From Bifidobacterium primatium (lineage in GTDB: Bacteria; Actinomycetota; Actinomycetes; Actinomycetales; Bifidobacteriaceae), in NCBI RefSeq assembly GCF_002802875.1, contig NZ_PEBI01000003.1:288306-352305 (forward strand): a stretch of DNA of 64,000 bases. The letters run 5' to 3'. Positions 43,936 to 53,009 of the stretch are shown here, one piece after another. Below the pieces are notes generated by a model. That model did not search any database and had not been told where the DNA came from. It saw only the letters and a list, made by a program, of their open reading frames with translations. The position numbers and the translations under genes are program-made. Position 1 is the stretch's first letter, and every line of letters begins with the position of its first letter.

Positions 43936-45483
43936 CTACTGCACGACGTTCAATGATCTGTTCACACGTACCGAGGCCTGCGTCGGCATGAGGCTGGTCG
44001 AGCCGATGTAGGCAATGCCTTTCGCCTTGGCCTTGGAGACCGCGTCGTTGCGGACGACGGCGCCCCATGCGACGGCCTTGCCGGTATCGCTCATCGTCAG
44101 GGCGACCGCGTTTCTGGCTACGTCCTTCGGAGCCAGCACCACGGCCTGACGGCCGTTCAGCGTGATCTCCTTGACACCGGCCTGGTCTCCCTGCTGCGAA
44201 TATGCGGTCAACGTGACCGTCGTCTTGGTGTCGGTCGTGTTGACGACATCGATAAGCGCCTCGATGCCTTCGGGAAGCGCGATGGCGCTGACCTCCTGGA
44301 CGTCGGCGGCCTGGACCAGAGAGAAATCGGACTGATCGGAGCCATTCTCGACGCACATGGCCGTCGCGTTCATCTTGACGTCGGCGGTGACGCTCACGGC
44401 CACGGCATCAGATGGGGCCTTGCCCAGCGACAGCACCGCGACCCTGTTGGCTTCAAGCCTGACCGTCTTGGCCTTGACGGTCCTCGACTTCGTCACCCAT
44501 GACAACGTGGCATTCCCGGCCTTCTCGGAGAACATCTCGACGGTGACGTCGCTGCCGGATGCCACAGCGGGCAGCATCAGCGATTCGGAGGGAGTCCCGA
44601 CCGGCGTGGCGAAGTCGGAGCCGCGGGAGACCAGTCCCTCGGCGTGCACGGCACGCACCACGGCGGCGACCGCCGTGGTGGTGCTGTTCAATGTGACGTA
44701 CAGTCCCTGCTGCGACGGCGCCGCAGCCGACAGATTGACAACGGTCTCGCCATTGGCCGCCACGGTCACCTTGCTGTCGGTGGCAAGGGGAATCGAATCG
44801 CCGTTCCTGGTGCCTTGGGCTTCGATGGCGACCGTCGTGGACTTGTCCGAGGGATTGGACAGCACGAGCTGTTGGGTCCAACCGGTCTGTGTACCCGGAA
44901 GCAGCAGCGACTGGGTCAGTTGCGGGGTGACGCACCGCGTGGACGAGACGCCCTGCAGATCGCCCTTGGTGGCCCATGACGCCACGGCGGAGGCCGCGCC
45001 CGAACCCTTGTCCGTCTCGAGAAGCCGGGTCGTGTGCAACGACGACTTCTTATCGGCGCCGGATTGGTGGATGAAGGCCTTGGCCGAATCCGACATGTCG
45101 ATGGAGGCGGTCTTCTGCTTGTTGTCGCCGCTGATATCGGTGACGGAGGAATCATAGAGGGAGCCGAATGCCGCGAATCTCGTCTTGCCGGTGATGTCGC
45201 CTTCGGAGGACCGGTATTCGGCGTCTCCATACGAACCGGTGTCCGCCAGCTGCATGCGTGCCGGGCACACCGTCTGCAGCGTGGTCTGGCCTACGGCTAC
45301 GGTATGCGACGACGAACCGCCGTCGCCATGGTCGATGGCCCCACGCACGGGAACGAACACCGTGGCGACGCCGAACAGACCGAGCAACGCCACCAACGTG
45401 ACGGTGGAGACCGTGGCTTTGGCGACTGTGCCCCATATGGACCGTCGGGGGCGTGCTCCCCCGTGCCTCGATGTCTTGCTCAT
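43936..45483 (-). CDS. DUF5719-type secreted/anchored envelope protein
   Basis: A 515-residue protein with a single N-terminal membrane helix (VSTVTLVALLGLFGVATVF) and a long extracellular beta-rich region of repeated strand patterns (TVTLTAYSQQ, VVNLSAAAPS and so on). Two cysteines, in TVCPARM and TRCVTP, could form a disulfide. It matches DUF5719, found in actinobacteria next to a polytopic glycosyltransferase and whiB2. The ATG at 45483 overlaps the glycosyltransferase stop (ATGA), so the two are translationally coupled. Probably a periplasmic partner of the glycosyltransferase; function unknown. Confidence 0.8.
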   Translation of the reverse strand: MSKTSRHGGARPRRSIWGTVAKATVSTVTLVALLGLFGVATVFVPVRGAIDHGDGGSSSHTVAVGQTTLQTVCPARMQLADTGSYGDAEYRSSEGDITGKTRFAAFGSLYDSSVTDISGDNKQKTASIDMSDSAKAFIHQSGADKKSSLHTTRLLETDKGSGAASAVASWATKGDLQGVSSTRCVTPQLTQSLLLPGTQTGWTQQLVLSNPSDKSTTVAIEAQGTRNGDSIPLATDSKVTVAANGETVVNLSAAAPSQQGLYVTLNSTTTAVAAVVRAVHAEGLVSRGSDFATPVGTPSESLMLPAVASGSDVTVEMFSEKAGNATLSWVTKSRTVKAKTVRLEANRVAVLSLGKAPSDAVAVSVTADVKMNATAMCVENGSDQSDFSLVQAADVQEVSAIALPEGIEALIDVVNTTDTKTTVTLTAYSQQGDQAGVKEITLNGRQAVVLAPKDVARNAVALTMSDTGKAVAWGAVVRNDAVSKAKAKGIAYIGSTSLMPTQASVRVNRSLNVVQ

Positions 45484-48400
45484 GCCTTCACCCCATTTCG
45501 ACGGATGCGGGGGAACGCGACGACGATATACAGTATCGTGACGATTCCCATGCACCATAGCCATGCCCATCTCCAGGGACTGTGCAGCGCCTGGGCCTCA
45601 CCGGATTCATCGATGCCCTGCGTGGTCGTGTCGTCGACGGTGAGACGAATATACGTGCCTGATTCATTGCTGACGACGGATTGCGTGCCGTCGCTCGCCA
45701 GAATGTTGGAGACCAGCGAACGGCTTGCCGAATCGGGCGCGTACGGAATGTATATGCCTCCGAATCCCAGATCGACGATCTTCGCAATGGCGTCGTCGTC
45801 GTTATGCTGCAGCAGTGTCGCGGACGATGCGGCGATGGTCTGGGACGTCCGGTCCCATCCCGTGGAAACGTGCGCGGCGGATACCGACGGCGAGTAGTCG
45901 ATGAGATCGCCCCGTGCGGTCCGCATGGACGAGAACGACACCTCCGTGGAGGAATCGGCGCGCAACGCCAGAATCCTATGCCCATCGCCCGAAGCGAGAT
46001 AGTCCTGGGCGATCAGTGGAAGTTCATAGCGCTGCGGAACGAGACGCTCCCCCTTGTAGGCCCTGACGCCGCCGATGGCGCCCCACAATGCCACGCATGC
46101 CGCGAGCAGCAGCACCAGCAGCGCACGCGCGACGATGACGAGATTGCGTCGCGCATAGTGTCCGCGATCCTTCGAACCGATGGCGCGACTGTGGTCGACC
46201 TCGCGCGAGACCAGCGGAGAGAACGGCTTCGCCGCACGACCGGCCACCATGCACACGCATGCGAGCATACCGACCATGACGAAGGCCAGACCGGGCAGCG
46301 TGGTTCCCGCGACCGCGCCGGTCTGTGCGGGGGCAACGGCCATGCGTGCGGCAAGCAGCGTCTCGAAGGCGCCGGCCACTACGATGACCCACATCATACG
46401 GGAGACACGCAACGCGAAGGGAAGCAGCAACGCACACGCCGCGATGACACACAGCGCCACAAGGCTGAGCATCGTAAGCAGGGCGCCCATGTTCGCCGTG
46501 GACGGCAAAGCGCGCAGATCAATGCCCGGTCCGAATCCAAAGGCGTGCAGCGTCAGCGAGAACAGATTCGACGCCGAGACCGTCGATGCATCGCCGGATG
46601 CCGGGTTCATATCGGCAAAGAGCTGACGGTACGAACCGTCCCCAAGGTTCAGCACGACGTTGAGCAGCGTGGGGGCAAGCGCAAACGCTCCGGGAACCGG
46701 AATAAGCAGCAGCATGATCCTGTGGGAGCGTACGAGCACCATGAAGGCCGCGAACACCACGAGCAGCGGCAGCACCAGCTGCGGTTCGGCCGCGACGACC
46801 ATCATCATGCACAGCGAGGCCAATGCGGCCGACTGCACCGAAGCCGTGGCGGAGACCACATCCTCGGTGTGGTACATACCCACCGCTCGGAACGCAAACG
46901 CCATGGCCGCAGGCAGGAAGACCATCACGGTGAGCATGGGGAGATTGCCTTGCGAATACAGCCCCAGGACCCCTCCGAACACGCACCACAGCAGTCCCAT
47001 GACAACGCGAATCGGGTTCGAACGGGTGAAGATGCCGGCGAGCGCCCAGAACGACAACGCCGACAACGGGGCGGCGGCGAACACCATCAGTCCGATGGCC
47101 ACGGTGACGTGCCCGAGGGTAACGGCCGAGGAGGCCAGCAGCACAAGAAGGAACGGGGACGGAGGCGCCGCCACGCCGAGGCCGTCGGCGTAGGTGTAGG
47201 CCGACGTGGCCGACTCGAACAGCTGGCGCCATGACGCCGCGGAGGCGACCAGCGTCGAGGAGTGGAAGCTTCCGCCGGTGACCAGGGCCTTCCATGCATC
47301 AAGGTTCACCAGCAGGCCGGCGACGAAGGCCAGCACGGCCATGACGGCGGCCCATGCCAGACGACGACGGCGCTGCCTGCGCAGATGGGCCACGGCAAGG
47401 GGGCTGAGCAGGGGCACGTTCTTCGAGTCGGCGAACGCGGCGCTTCGTTCACGCCATTGCGCCACCTGGTCGCGACGGGCCACCAGCACGGTCAGCTGTC
47501 GCAGCGTGGCGGTCGATTGCCGGGCCACTTTCCTGCGGGAGCCCATCAGTCGGGGCATCGCCAGCAGCAGGCGCCACGGCGCCCCCAGTTCGCACGCCGC
47601 CTCATACGGACGCTTGCCCACGAGTTGCCTGATGAACAGCACGATCGAGACCAGCAACCGCCATACCCACATGGGGGCCCACAACGCAAGGCGAATGTCG
47701 GTGAACCGGTAGCGTTCCCGCGCGTCGATGAGGTCAGCGGAGACCCTGGCGCTTTCGTGACGGGTCGGTTCGCCGTCATGGGTGCGCAGTCCCTCGAATC
47801 GCGCGCGGCGGTGCGCGATAGCGCTCTTGGGCACCACAAGCACGCGGCCGCCGGACAGACAGACACGGCGGCAGAAATCGGCCGATTCCGCGAACTCCCC
47901 CATAGCCTGGTCGGTGCCGTCAAGGGTACGCCACACCGGCAGCGACACCAGCGCGCCCGCAAGATCGACCATGTAGACATCCTGTCGGGCGTCATACTGC
48001 TCCTGATCGGGCTCGCCGTCCACGACCAGCGAGGCCACGCCATGGTTGGTCGTGGCGTAGCAGCCCACGTCATGCAGGGTTTCTTCCTCATCCCATCCGA
48101 CTTGCTTGCAGCCGAGCACGGCGGCGGTCGGCGCATTGCGCCATGCCTCGAGCATGGTTTCGAGGCATGAGGCGTCACGAGGCCGCGAATCATCGTGCAA
48201 CAGCCACAACGACCGCACCGTCGTGGGCAGGTACGCGTTGTCGAGCGCCTTGCGAACCGCCTGGCCGAACGACGAGGCGCCGGCCGCACCGACAAGACGC
48301 ACCTCCACGTTCTGCATCGAGGAATCCGCGCTTACCGTCGTCTTGGTCGCCGATTGCCCCTCGTCCGTGCAGTCGGCGATGACGATCACGGAAGGAAGCA

Positions 48401-48584
48401 CCGTCTGGTTCAATACGGATCGCAGGGTCCGTGAAAGGAAACGCCGGTCATCCTCCACGGTGATTATGGCGGCCACGGCCGGTTCCACGGATTGTTCGGC
48501 GGACACCCGGCATTCGGCGAGGACACCGCCCACTACATCTTGCACGCTTCGCGCCTCATCAATAACAGGATTCATCTTTTCCAC
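45480..48584 (-). CDS. Polytopic family 2 glycosyltransferase
   Basis: A 1034-residue protein with a cytoplasmic GT-A domain at about 37-300 (AAIITVEDDRRFLSRTLRSV, the DxD-like HDDSRP, and a catalytic region around MGEFAESADFCRRV). About a dozen membrane helices follow and a large extracytoplasmic C-terminal domain ends in one more helix. This layout is that of actinobacterial wall-polysaccharide transferases. It lies between whiB2 and the coupled DUF5719 gene. The start is GTG 48584 or ATG 48575. Acceptor and sugar are unknown. Confidence 0.85.
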   Translation of the reverse strand: MEKMNPVIDEARSVQDVVGGVLAECRVSAEQSVEPAVAAIITVEDDRRFLSRTLRSVLNQTVLPSVIVIADCTDEGQSATKTTVSADSSMQNVEVRLVGAAGASSFGQAVRKALDNAYLPTTVRSLWLLHDDSRPRDASCLETMLEAWRNAPTAAVLGCKQVGWDEEETLHDVGCYATTNHGVASLVVDGEPDQEQYDARQDVYMVDLAGALVSLPVWRTLDGTDQAMGEFAESADFCRRVCLSGGRVLVVPKSAIAHRRARFEGLRTHDGEPTRHESARVSADLIDARERYRFTDIRLALWAPMWVWRLLVSIVLFIRQLVGKRPYEAACELGAPWRLLLAMPRLMGSRRKVARQSTATLRQLTVLVARRDQVAQWRERSAAFADSKNVPLLSPLAVAHLRRQRRRRLAWAAVMAVLAFVAGLLVNLDAWKALVTGGSFHSSTLVASAASWRQLFESATSAYTYADGLGVAAPPSPFLLVLLASSAVTLGHVTVAIGLMVFAAAPLSALSFWALAGIFTRSNPIRVVMGLLWCVFGGVLGLYSQGNLPMLTVMVFLPAAMAFAFRAVGMYHTEDVVSATASVQSAALASLCMMMVVAAEPQLVLPLLVVFAAFMVLVRSHRIMLLLIPVPGAFALAPTLLNVVLNLGDGSYRQLFADMNPASGDASTVSASNLFSLTLHAFGFGPGIDLRALPSTANMGALLTMLSLVALCVIAACALLLPFALRVSRMMWVIVVAGAFETLLAARMAVAPAQTGAVAGTTLPGLAFVMVGMLACVCMVAGRAAKPFSPLVSREVDHSRAIGSKDRGHYARRNLVIVARALLVLLLAACVALWGAIGGVRAYKGERLVPQRYELPLIAQDYLASGDGHRILALRADSSTEVSFSSMRTARGDLIDYSPSVSAAHVSTGWDRTSQTIAASSATLLQHNDDDAIAKIVDLGFGGIYIPYAPDSASRSLVSNILASDGTQSVVSNESGTYIRLTVDDTTTQGIDESGEAQALHSPWRWAWLWCMGIVTILYIVVAFPRIRRNGVKA

Positions 48585-48617
48585 TGTAGAACACCGGACG
48601 TCGCTTCGTCGGATATG

Positions 48618-48944
48618 CTAGGCCCGTTCTTTACCATGTTCTTTCTTATACCGCCGGCGCTCGCGTTCGCTCATGCCACCCCAGATGCCGAAACGCTCAT
48701 CGTGGTCGATCGCCCATTTGAGGCACTGCTCTCGCACCTCGCATTCGGCGCACACCTTCTTCGCGTCGCGGGTGGATCCGCCCTTCTCCGGGAAGAACGC
48801 CTCGGGATCGGTCTGCGCGCATAGCGCCTTGTGCTGCCATGACACATCCTCGTCGGGATTGAACAGCCCCCAGAGTTCCAGAAGGGCGTTGCCGTCGGCA
48901 CCTCGTTCGTGCTGATTCTGGGAATCGTCGAACACCCCCCACAT
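48618..48944 (-). CDS. whiB2: WhiB-family Fe-S transcription factor (WhiB2-like)
   Basis: A 108-residue protein with four Cys: ALCAQTDPEAFFPEKG, then VCAECEVREQC for the 4Fe-4S cluster. The turn motif GIWGGMSERERRR follows, with a basic DNA-contacting tail (RRYKKEHGKERA). It binds sigma factor region 4. Orthologues control septation and cell division. Excellent GGGAGG upstream of ATG 48944. Position beside the polytopic GT2 gene is the conserved whiB2 locus. Confidence 0.9.
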   Translation of the reverse strand: MWGVFDDSQNQHERGADGNALLELWGLFNPDEDVSWQHKALCAQTDPEAFFPEKGGSTRDAKKVCAECEVREQCLKWAIDHDERFGIWGGMSERERRRYKKEHGKERA

Positions 48945-49219
48945 GTCGAAACCTCCCGCAACGCCTGCTCATTTTCACGGACCCGAAACCAAGTCCGTGC
49001 TAAATTACACACTTGTCATTCACGTTTTGTCAAGTCTCTTGAGTGTCATTACCGCATTTTGAAATGTTCAGTGATAATGTTCGCCCTTCCGCTCTTTTCA
49101 TGGCCTCCCCCTCATTCTGTGCCGTTCCTGAGAAGGATTGACGATATTCTTCATCTCCTGCAACGTTTTGCGCAATAGTCATTGCAGCACCATCGCCGTC
49201 ACCCGAGGAGGAATCAAAT

Positions 49220-50551
49220 ATGGGACAGGGGCCTCTTGACAACCAGTCAGGGAGCAATCCTCCGAGCTTCATCCCCTCGGGAGCCCCACGCCGACGCGCC
49301 ACGACCGCAGCGCCCGCACAGACGCCGCGGTCCTTCAGACCCCAGGAGATTCCCGCCCGCCCTCGCCCGACCGTACGACATCGAGACGAGAACCCTCACG
49401 GGAATACGTCCGGACGCGCATCATCGGCCCCGCCAAGCTTCACCCCCTCGACGGGCGGAGATGCAGCCCGCCACACCGAAGCCCCGCGCACATACAAGGC
49501 GGCGAACCGGCCGGCAATACCCTCACCGGCCCGTCGCCGCCATCTGCCCGGCCACACCGCGAAGACGGGCCGTGCAGGCGGGACGATGCGCACGGCGGCC
49601 ATGCGACGCCCCGACGCGAAACGAATCGCGTTGTGCGTCGTCGGCGCGCTGCTGGCGCTCGCTCTCGTCCTTGTGTTCGGCACAGTCGGTTGGATCAACG
49701 GCCAGCTGAACCACAGGTCCATGCTCACCGACATGCGCAACACTCCGGCCTCCACCTGGCTGATTCTCGGCAGCGACGAAAGGGACGGCACGGCCGGCAC
49801 CGGATCCTCGAAGGACGTCAGCGGCTCCCGCACCGACTCCATTCTCGTGCTGACCAAGCCAAGGTCGGGCAACAGCTCGCTGATCTCCATCCCCCGTGAT
49901 TCCCTGGTCAACGTCAACAACCAGGACATGAAGATCAACGCGGTCTCCACCCTCGCGGGATATCCGTCCTTGGTCTCGGAAGTGGAGAGCATCACCGGCA
50001 TGAAGATCGACCATGTGGTGCAGATCGGCTTCGGTGGCGTGGAGAAGGTCGTCGACGCCGTCGGCGGCGTGGAGCTGTGCTACGACAGCACCGTGAACGA
50101 CGCCCGATCGGGACTCAACTGGAAGGCGGGATGCCACACGGCCGACGGGGCCACGGCCCTGGCGTTCTCCCGCATGCGCTATTCCGATCCGACCGGTGAC
50201 ATCGGACGAGCCAAGCGGCAGCGCGAGGTCATCGCCGCCGTGGCGAAGAAGGCCTCATCGCCTTCGGTGCTCGCGAATCCCGTCAAGGTCAAGAAGCTCG
50301 CCAAGGCCGGATTGTCCTCCCTGACGGTGGACGAGAAGACCAACGCCTTCTCCCTGGCCTCCATGGCCCTGGCCTTCAAGGCGGCCACCGGGTCCAATGG
50401 CATCACCGGCACGCTGTACTATCAGAATCCCAACTACTACCCGTCCTCGGGCATCGGCTCGACGATTCTTCTGGACGGCACCAGAAACACCCAGCTCTTC
50501 GACCAGCTGGAGGCGGGCACCCACGACCCCGGCACCGTGGGCGGTATGTAG
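49220..50551 (+). CDS. LytR-CpsA-Psr (LCP) family cell-wall ligase
   Basis: A 443-residue type II membrane protein. A proline/arginine-rich cytoplasmic tail of about 135 residues leads into one helix (ALCVVGALLALALVLVFG) and the extracellular LCP domain. The LCP domain has LILGSDERDG, RTDSILVL, SLISIPRDSLV, KINAVSTLAG and RAKRQREVI. LCP enzymes transfer lipid-linked polymers to peptidoglycan. GAGGAGG precedes the ATG. It is divergent from whiB2, next to the GT2/DUF5719 pair, so all may build one wall glycopolymer. Confidence 0.93.
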   Translation: MGQGPLDNQSGSNPPSFIPSGAPRRRATTAAPAQTPRSFRPQEIPARPRPTVRHRDENPHGNTSGRASSAPPSFTPSTGGDAARHTEAPRTYKAANRPAIPSPARRRHLPGHTAKTGRAGGTMRTAAMRRPDAKRIALCVVGALLALALVLVFGTVGWINGQLNHRSMLTDMRNTPASTWLILGSDERDGTAGTGSSKDVSGSRTDSILVLTKPRSGNSSLISIPRDSLVNVNNQDMKINAVSTLAGYPSLVSEVESITGMKIDHVVQIGFGGVEKVVDAVGGVELCYDSTVNDARSGLNWKAGCHTADGATALAFSRMRYSDPTGDIGRAKRQREVIAAVAKKASSPSVLANPVKVKKLAKAGLSSLTVDEKTNAFSLASMALAFKAATGSNGITGTLYYQNPNYYPSSGIGSTILLDGTRNTQLFDQLEAGTHDPGTVGGM

Positions 50552-50633
50552 GGGCATTGCGGAAACCGTTCACGTTCGTCCACATTCCTCTCTTGGCTTG
50601 CCCTGACATCACGTCGGACGTCACCATGGAGAC

Positions 50634-52505
50634 ATGGGTTTTTCAACAAAGCGCGACACGCGCAATGAATCGGCATTACTGGCCATTTCCATGGTCGCTC
50701 CCGTTTTGGGGCAATTCGCGCTGCTTGTGATGATGATCGCGGAGCGACGCTGGATGTTCCTGTGTCTCGTCATACCCGGACTGATCGGCTGTCTGGCGTC
50801 CGCCATCGCGGCGATGGCCGCACACCGCCGCCGGACCGTGTCGGAGGCCTCGTCCGACACAGGACAGCCTCCCCCGGACGGCCGGGACGCCATGCGGCCC
50901 GATGCCGCCCGATGCGCGACGCTGCGCCCTCGTCTTGAATCGCTGCTGGGCCTCGAACCGTCCCGCCCCGACCACCTCTGGCGCCGCATCGCACGTAACT
51001 GGCATGAGGCCTCGGAAGCACAACGAATCCGCAAGCAGACCGTGCTCGACGGCATGCATGCCGTCGCCGTCGGGGAATCTGACAAAGGCCGGACGACGAC
51101 CCTGAACCTGCCGAAGGCCGGGCCACATGCCCTGGTGGCGGGAACCACGGGGTCCGGCAAATCCGTTCTATTGGAATCCTGGTGCCTGTCGCTGGCATGC
51201 CGGTTCCCACCATCGATGCTGAACTTCGTCTTTCTGGACTTCAAGGGCGGTGCGGCGTTTCGTGTGCTCCACCGTCTTCCCCACACGGTCGGATTCGTAT
51301 CCGATCTGAATCTCGACCATGCGGTCCGCGCCCTGCGAGCCATCGAGACGGAACTGCGCAGACGGGAACGAGTGGTGGCGGAGCATCACGTCGCAGGCAC
51401 CGATGAGCTGGATGATCCCCCGCCACGGCTCGTGGTCGTCATCGATGAGTTCCATGCGTTGAGGCAACAGCTGCCGGACTATATGACGCAGCTTGTGGCG
51501 CTGGCCTCGCTGGGGCGCTCTCTGGGCATGCATCTCATTGCATGCACGCAGAATCCCATGGGACAGATCGGCGGAGACATGAAGGCGAACATCGGATTGA
51601 ACATCTGTCTGCGCGTACGGGACCCCCTGCAGTCGACGGAGCTGCTCGGCGTCCGGGACGCGGCGTTCATCAGTCCACAGCATCCCGGGCTGGCCTACCT
51701 GTTCGATGGCGAACGGCGCATGGCGTTCCGTTGCGCGATGCCCGTATCTGCGACCGCACTCACCCATGGATGCGACCATGCCCGCCGGTTCCTGAATGAG
51801 ATCGAGGCAACGCCACTGTTTTCGCCGCCGCTGCCGAACATGGTGGAGTGGCCGGGCCTCGACACGGTTTCGAAACGGCCGTTGGACGCCGTCTCGCTGG
51901 GATTGCTTGACCTCGGAGTGAGACTCGAAGCGCTGGAATTGCCATTGGACTCCGGCAACATCGCCATCGTCGGCCCTGAAAGACGCGGCAAGACCTCCGT
52001 GCTCGGTCTGATCCGCCGACAGCTCGCCGCCCGTCCGGGCCTGGAGATCGTCGATGTCACCGTCAGCGGCACGGGATACGAACGCACAACAACCATGGGG
52101 TCGGCGCCGTGGCACGAGGGCCGACGATCTTCCGCGACCCGCGCCGAAGACGCTCCTCCCCCGCCGCCGCGATCGACGAGGATATGGCTGGTGGACGATG
52201 CCGACGCCCTGCTCGATCCCCTGTACACGGATGCGTTGCACGACGAGTTCATGCGGACGCTGGCGGATCCGCACACCCCCGTGGTGTTCGCCCTCAGCTC
52301 ACCACGGCATCTGCGGTTCCCCGACCATTGCACGATACGCGTGCTGTTCCCCACCGGGGACAGGACCTCCGACATGATGGCCGGCATACCGTCGCAGGCC
52401 CTGTCGTCGTGCACCGACGACGACTGGCGCACACCGGGCAGGGCCATGCTGCTGATACACGGCCAGGCACGTCTCATCCAGTGTTTTCGCCTTGCCGAGG
52501 AATGA
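50634..52505 (+). CDS. Orphan EccC/EssC-like FtsK/SpoIIIE ATPase
   Basis: A 623-residue protein with two N-terminal membrane helices (residues about 14-65). Its first ATPase domain has Walker A VAGTTGSGKSV (about 165-175), LDFKGGAAF and Walker B VVVIDEFHAL. A second, degenerate ATPase domain has VGPERRGKTSV and WLVDDADALL. Domain order and the LDFKGG signature match type VII secretion motors EccC/EssC, but there are fewer ATPase domains. No WXG100, EccB, EccD or mycosin gene is seen nearby. It lies between LCP and whiB1. The role, secretion or DNA transport, is open. Confidence 0.75.
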   Translation: MGFSTKRDTRNESALLAISMVAPVLGQFALLVMMIAERRWMFLCLVIPGLIGCLASAIAAMAAHRRRTVSEASSDTGQPPPDGRDAMRPDAARCATLRPRLESLLGLEPSRPDHLWRRIARNWHEASEAQRIRKQTVLDGMHAVAVGESDKGRTTTLNLPKAGPHALVAGTTGSGKSVLLESWCLSLACRFPPSMLNFVFLDFKGGAAFRVLHRLPHTVGFVSDLNLDHAVRALRAIETELRRRERVVAEHHVAGTDELDDPPPRLVVVIDEFHALRQQLPDYMTQLVALASLGRSLGMHLIACTQNPMGQIGGDMKANIGLNICLRVRDPLQSTELLGVRDAAFISPQHPGLAYLFDGERRMAFRCAMPVSATALTHGCDHARRFLNEIEATPLFSPPLPNMVEWPGLDTVSKRPLDAVSLGLLDLGVRLEALELPLDSGNIAIVGPERRGKTSVLGLIRRQLAARPGLEIVDVTVSGTGYERTTTMGSAPWHEGRRSSATRAEDAPPPPPRSTRIWLVDDADALLDPLYTDALHDEFMRTLADPHTPVVFALSSPRHLRFPDHCTIRVLFPTGDRTSDMMAGIPSQALSSCTDDDWRTPGRAMLLIHGQARLIQCFRLAEE

Positions 52506-52607
52506 CATCTCCACATGTTTTGGGTATTTCACTCTTGAAAAATGACCGCATTCGTGGTTTGCTCGTATATAAGAGTTTTGTATTTCAATCGGGATCGAGG
52601 GACACAG

Positions 52608-52886
52608 ATGAGCAGTGCATATGATTGGCGCGCCAAGGCGGCCTGTCGAGACAAGGATCCGGAGTTGTTTTTCCCGGTGGGCAATACCGGCGCCGCCTAT
52701 CAGCAGATCGAGGAGGCCAAGGCCGTGTGCCGCACCTGCAAGGTCATCGACGCCTGCCTGAAGTGCGCGATGGACACGAATCAGGACTATGGCGTATGGG
52801 GCGGCCTCAGTGAGGATGAGCGCCGTGCGCTGAAGCGTCGTGCCATGCGTGCCCGCCGTTCGGCGGCGTTGCAGATGCAGGCGTAG
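52608..52886 (+). CDS. whiB1: WhiB-family Fe-S transcription factor (WhiB1-like)
   Basis: A 92-residue protein from ATG 52608, preceded by GAGGGA. Four Cys lie in AACRDKDPELFFPVG and VCRTCKVIDACLKC. GVWGGLSEDERR is the WhiB turn. A basic Ala/Arg-rich tail ends it. Linked to pdtaS as in mycobacteria, where whiB1 (Rv3219) neighbours pdtaS (Rv3220c). It would respond to nitric oxide or redox state. Confidence 0.9.
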   Translation: MSSAYDWRAKAACRDKDPELFFPVGNTGAAYQQIEEAKAVCRTCKVIDACLKCAMDTNQDYGVWGGLSEDERRALKRRAMRARRSAALQMQA

Positions 52887-52932
52887 CAGTCTGTCTCTCC
52901 CCGCATCCGCTATCGTTCATATACGACGGAAA

Positions 52933-52973
52933 AGGGCTCTTCCGAAGGTTTCCTCTTCGGAAGAGCCCTTTTT
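52933..52973. terminator. Bidirectional terminator between whiB1 and pdtaS
   Basis: Perfect 15-bp arms AGGGCTCTTCCGAAG/CTTCGGAAGAGCCCT followed by T5 on the + strand; the mirror side has TTTTCC. Confidence 0.85.
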
Positions 52974-53009
52974 GCTATCGCTCATTGCGACGGCACCGAA
53001 CGAGCCCGT

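Noticed and set aside
50634-52886. A complete type VII secretion locus
   Set aside because: Only the EccC/EssC-like ATPase is present. The neighbours are LCP and WhiB1 and no WXG100-sized gene is found.
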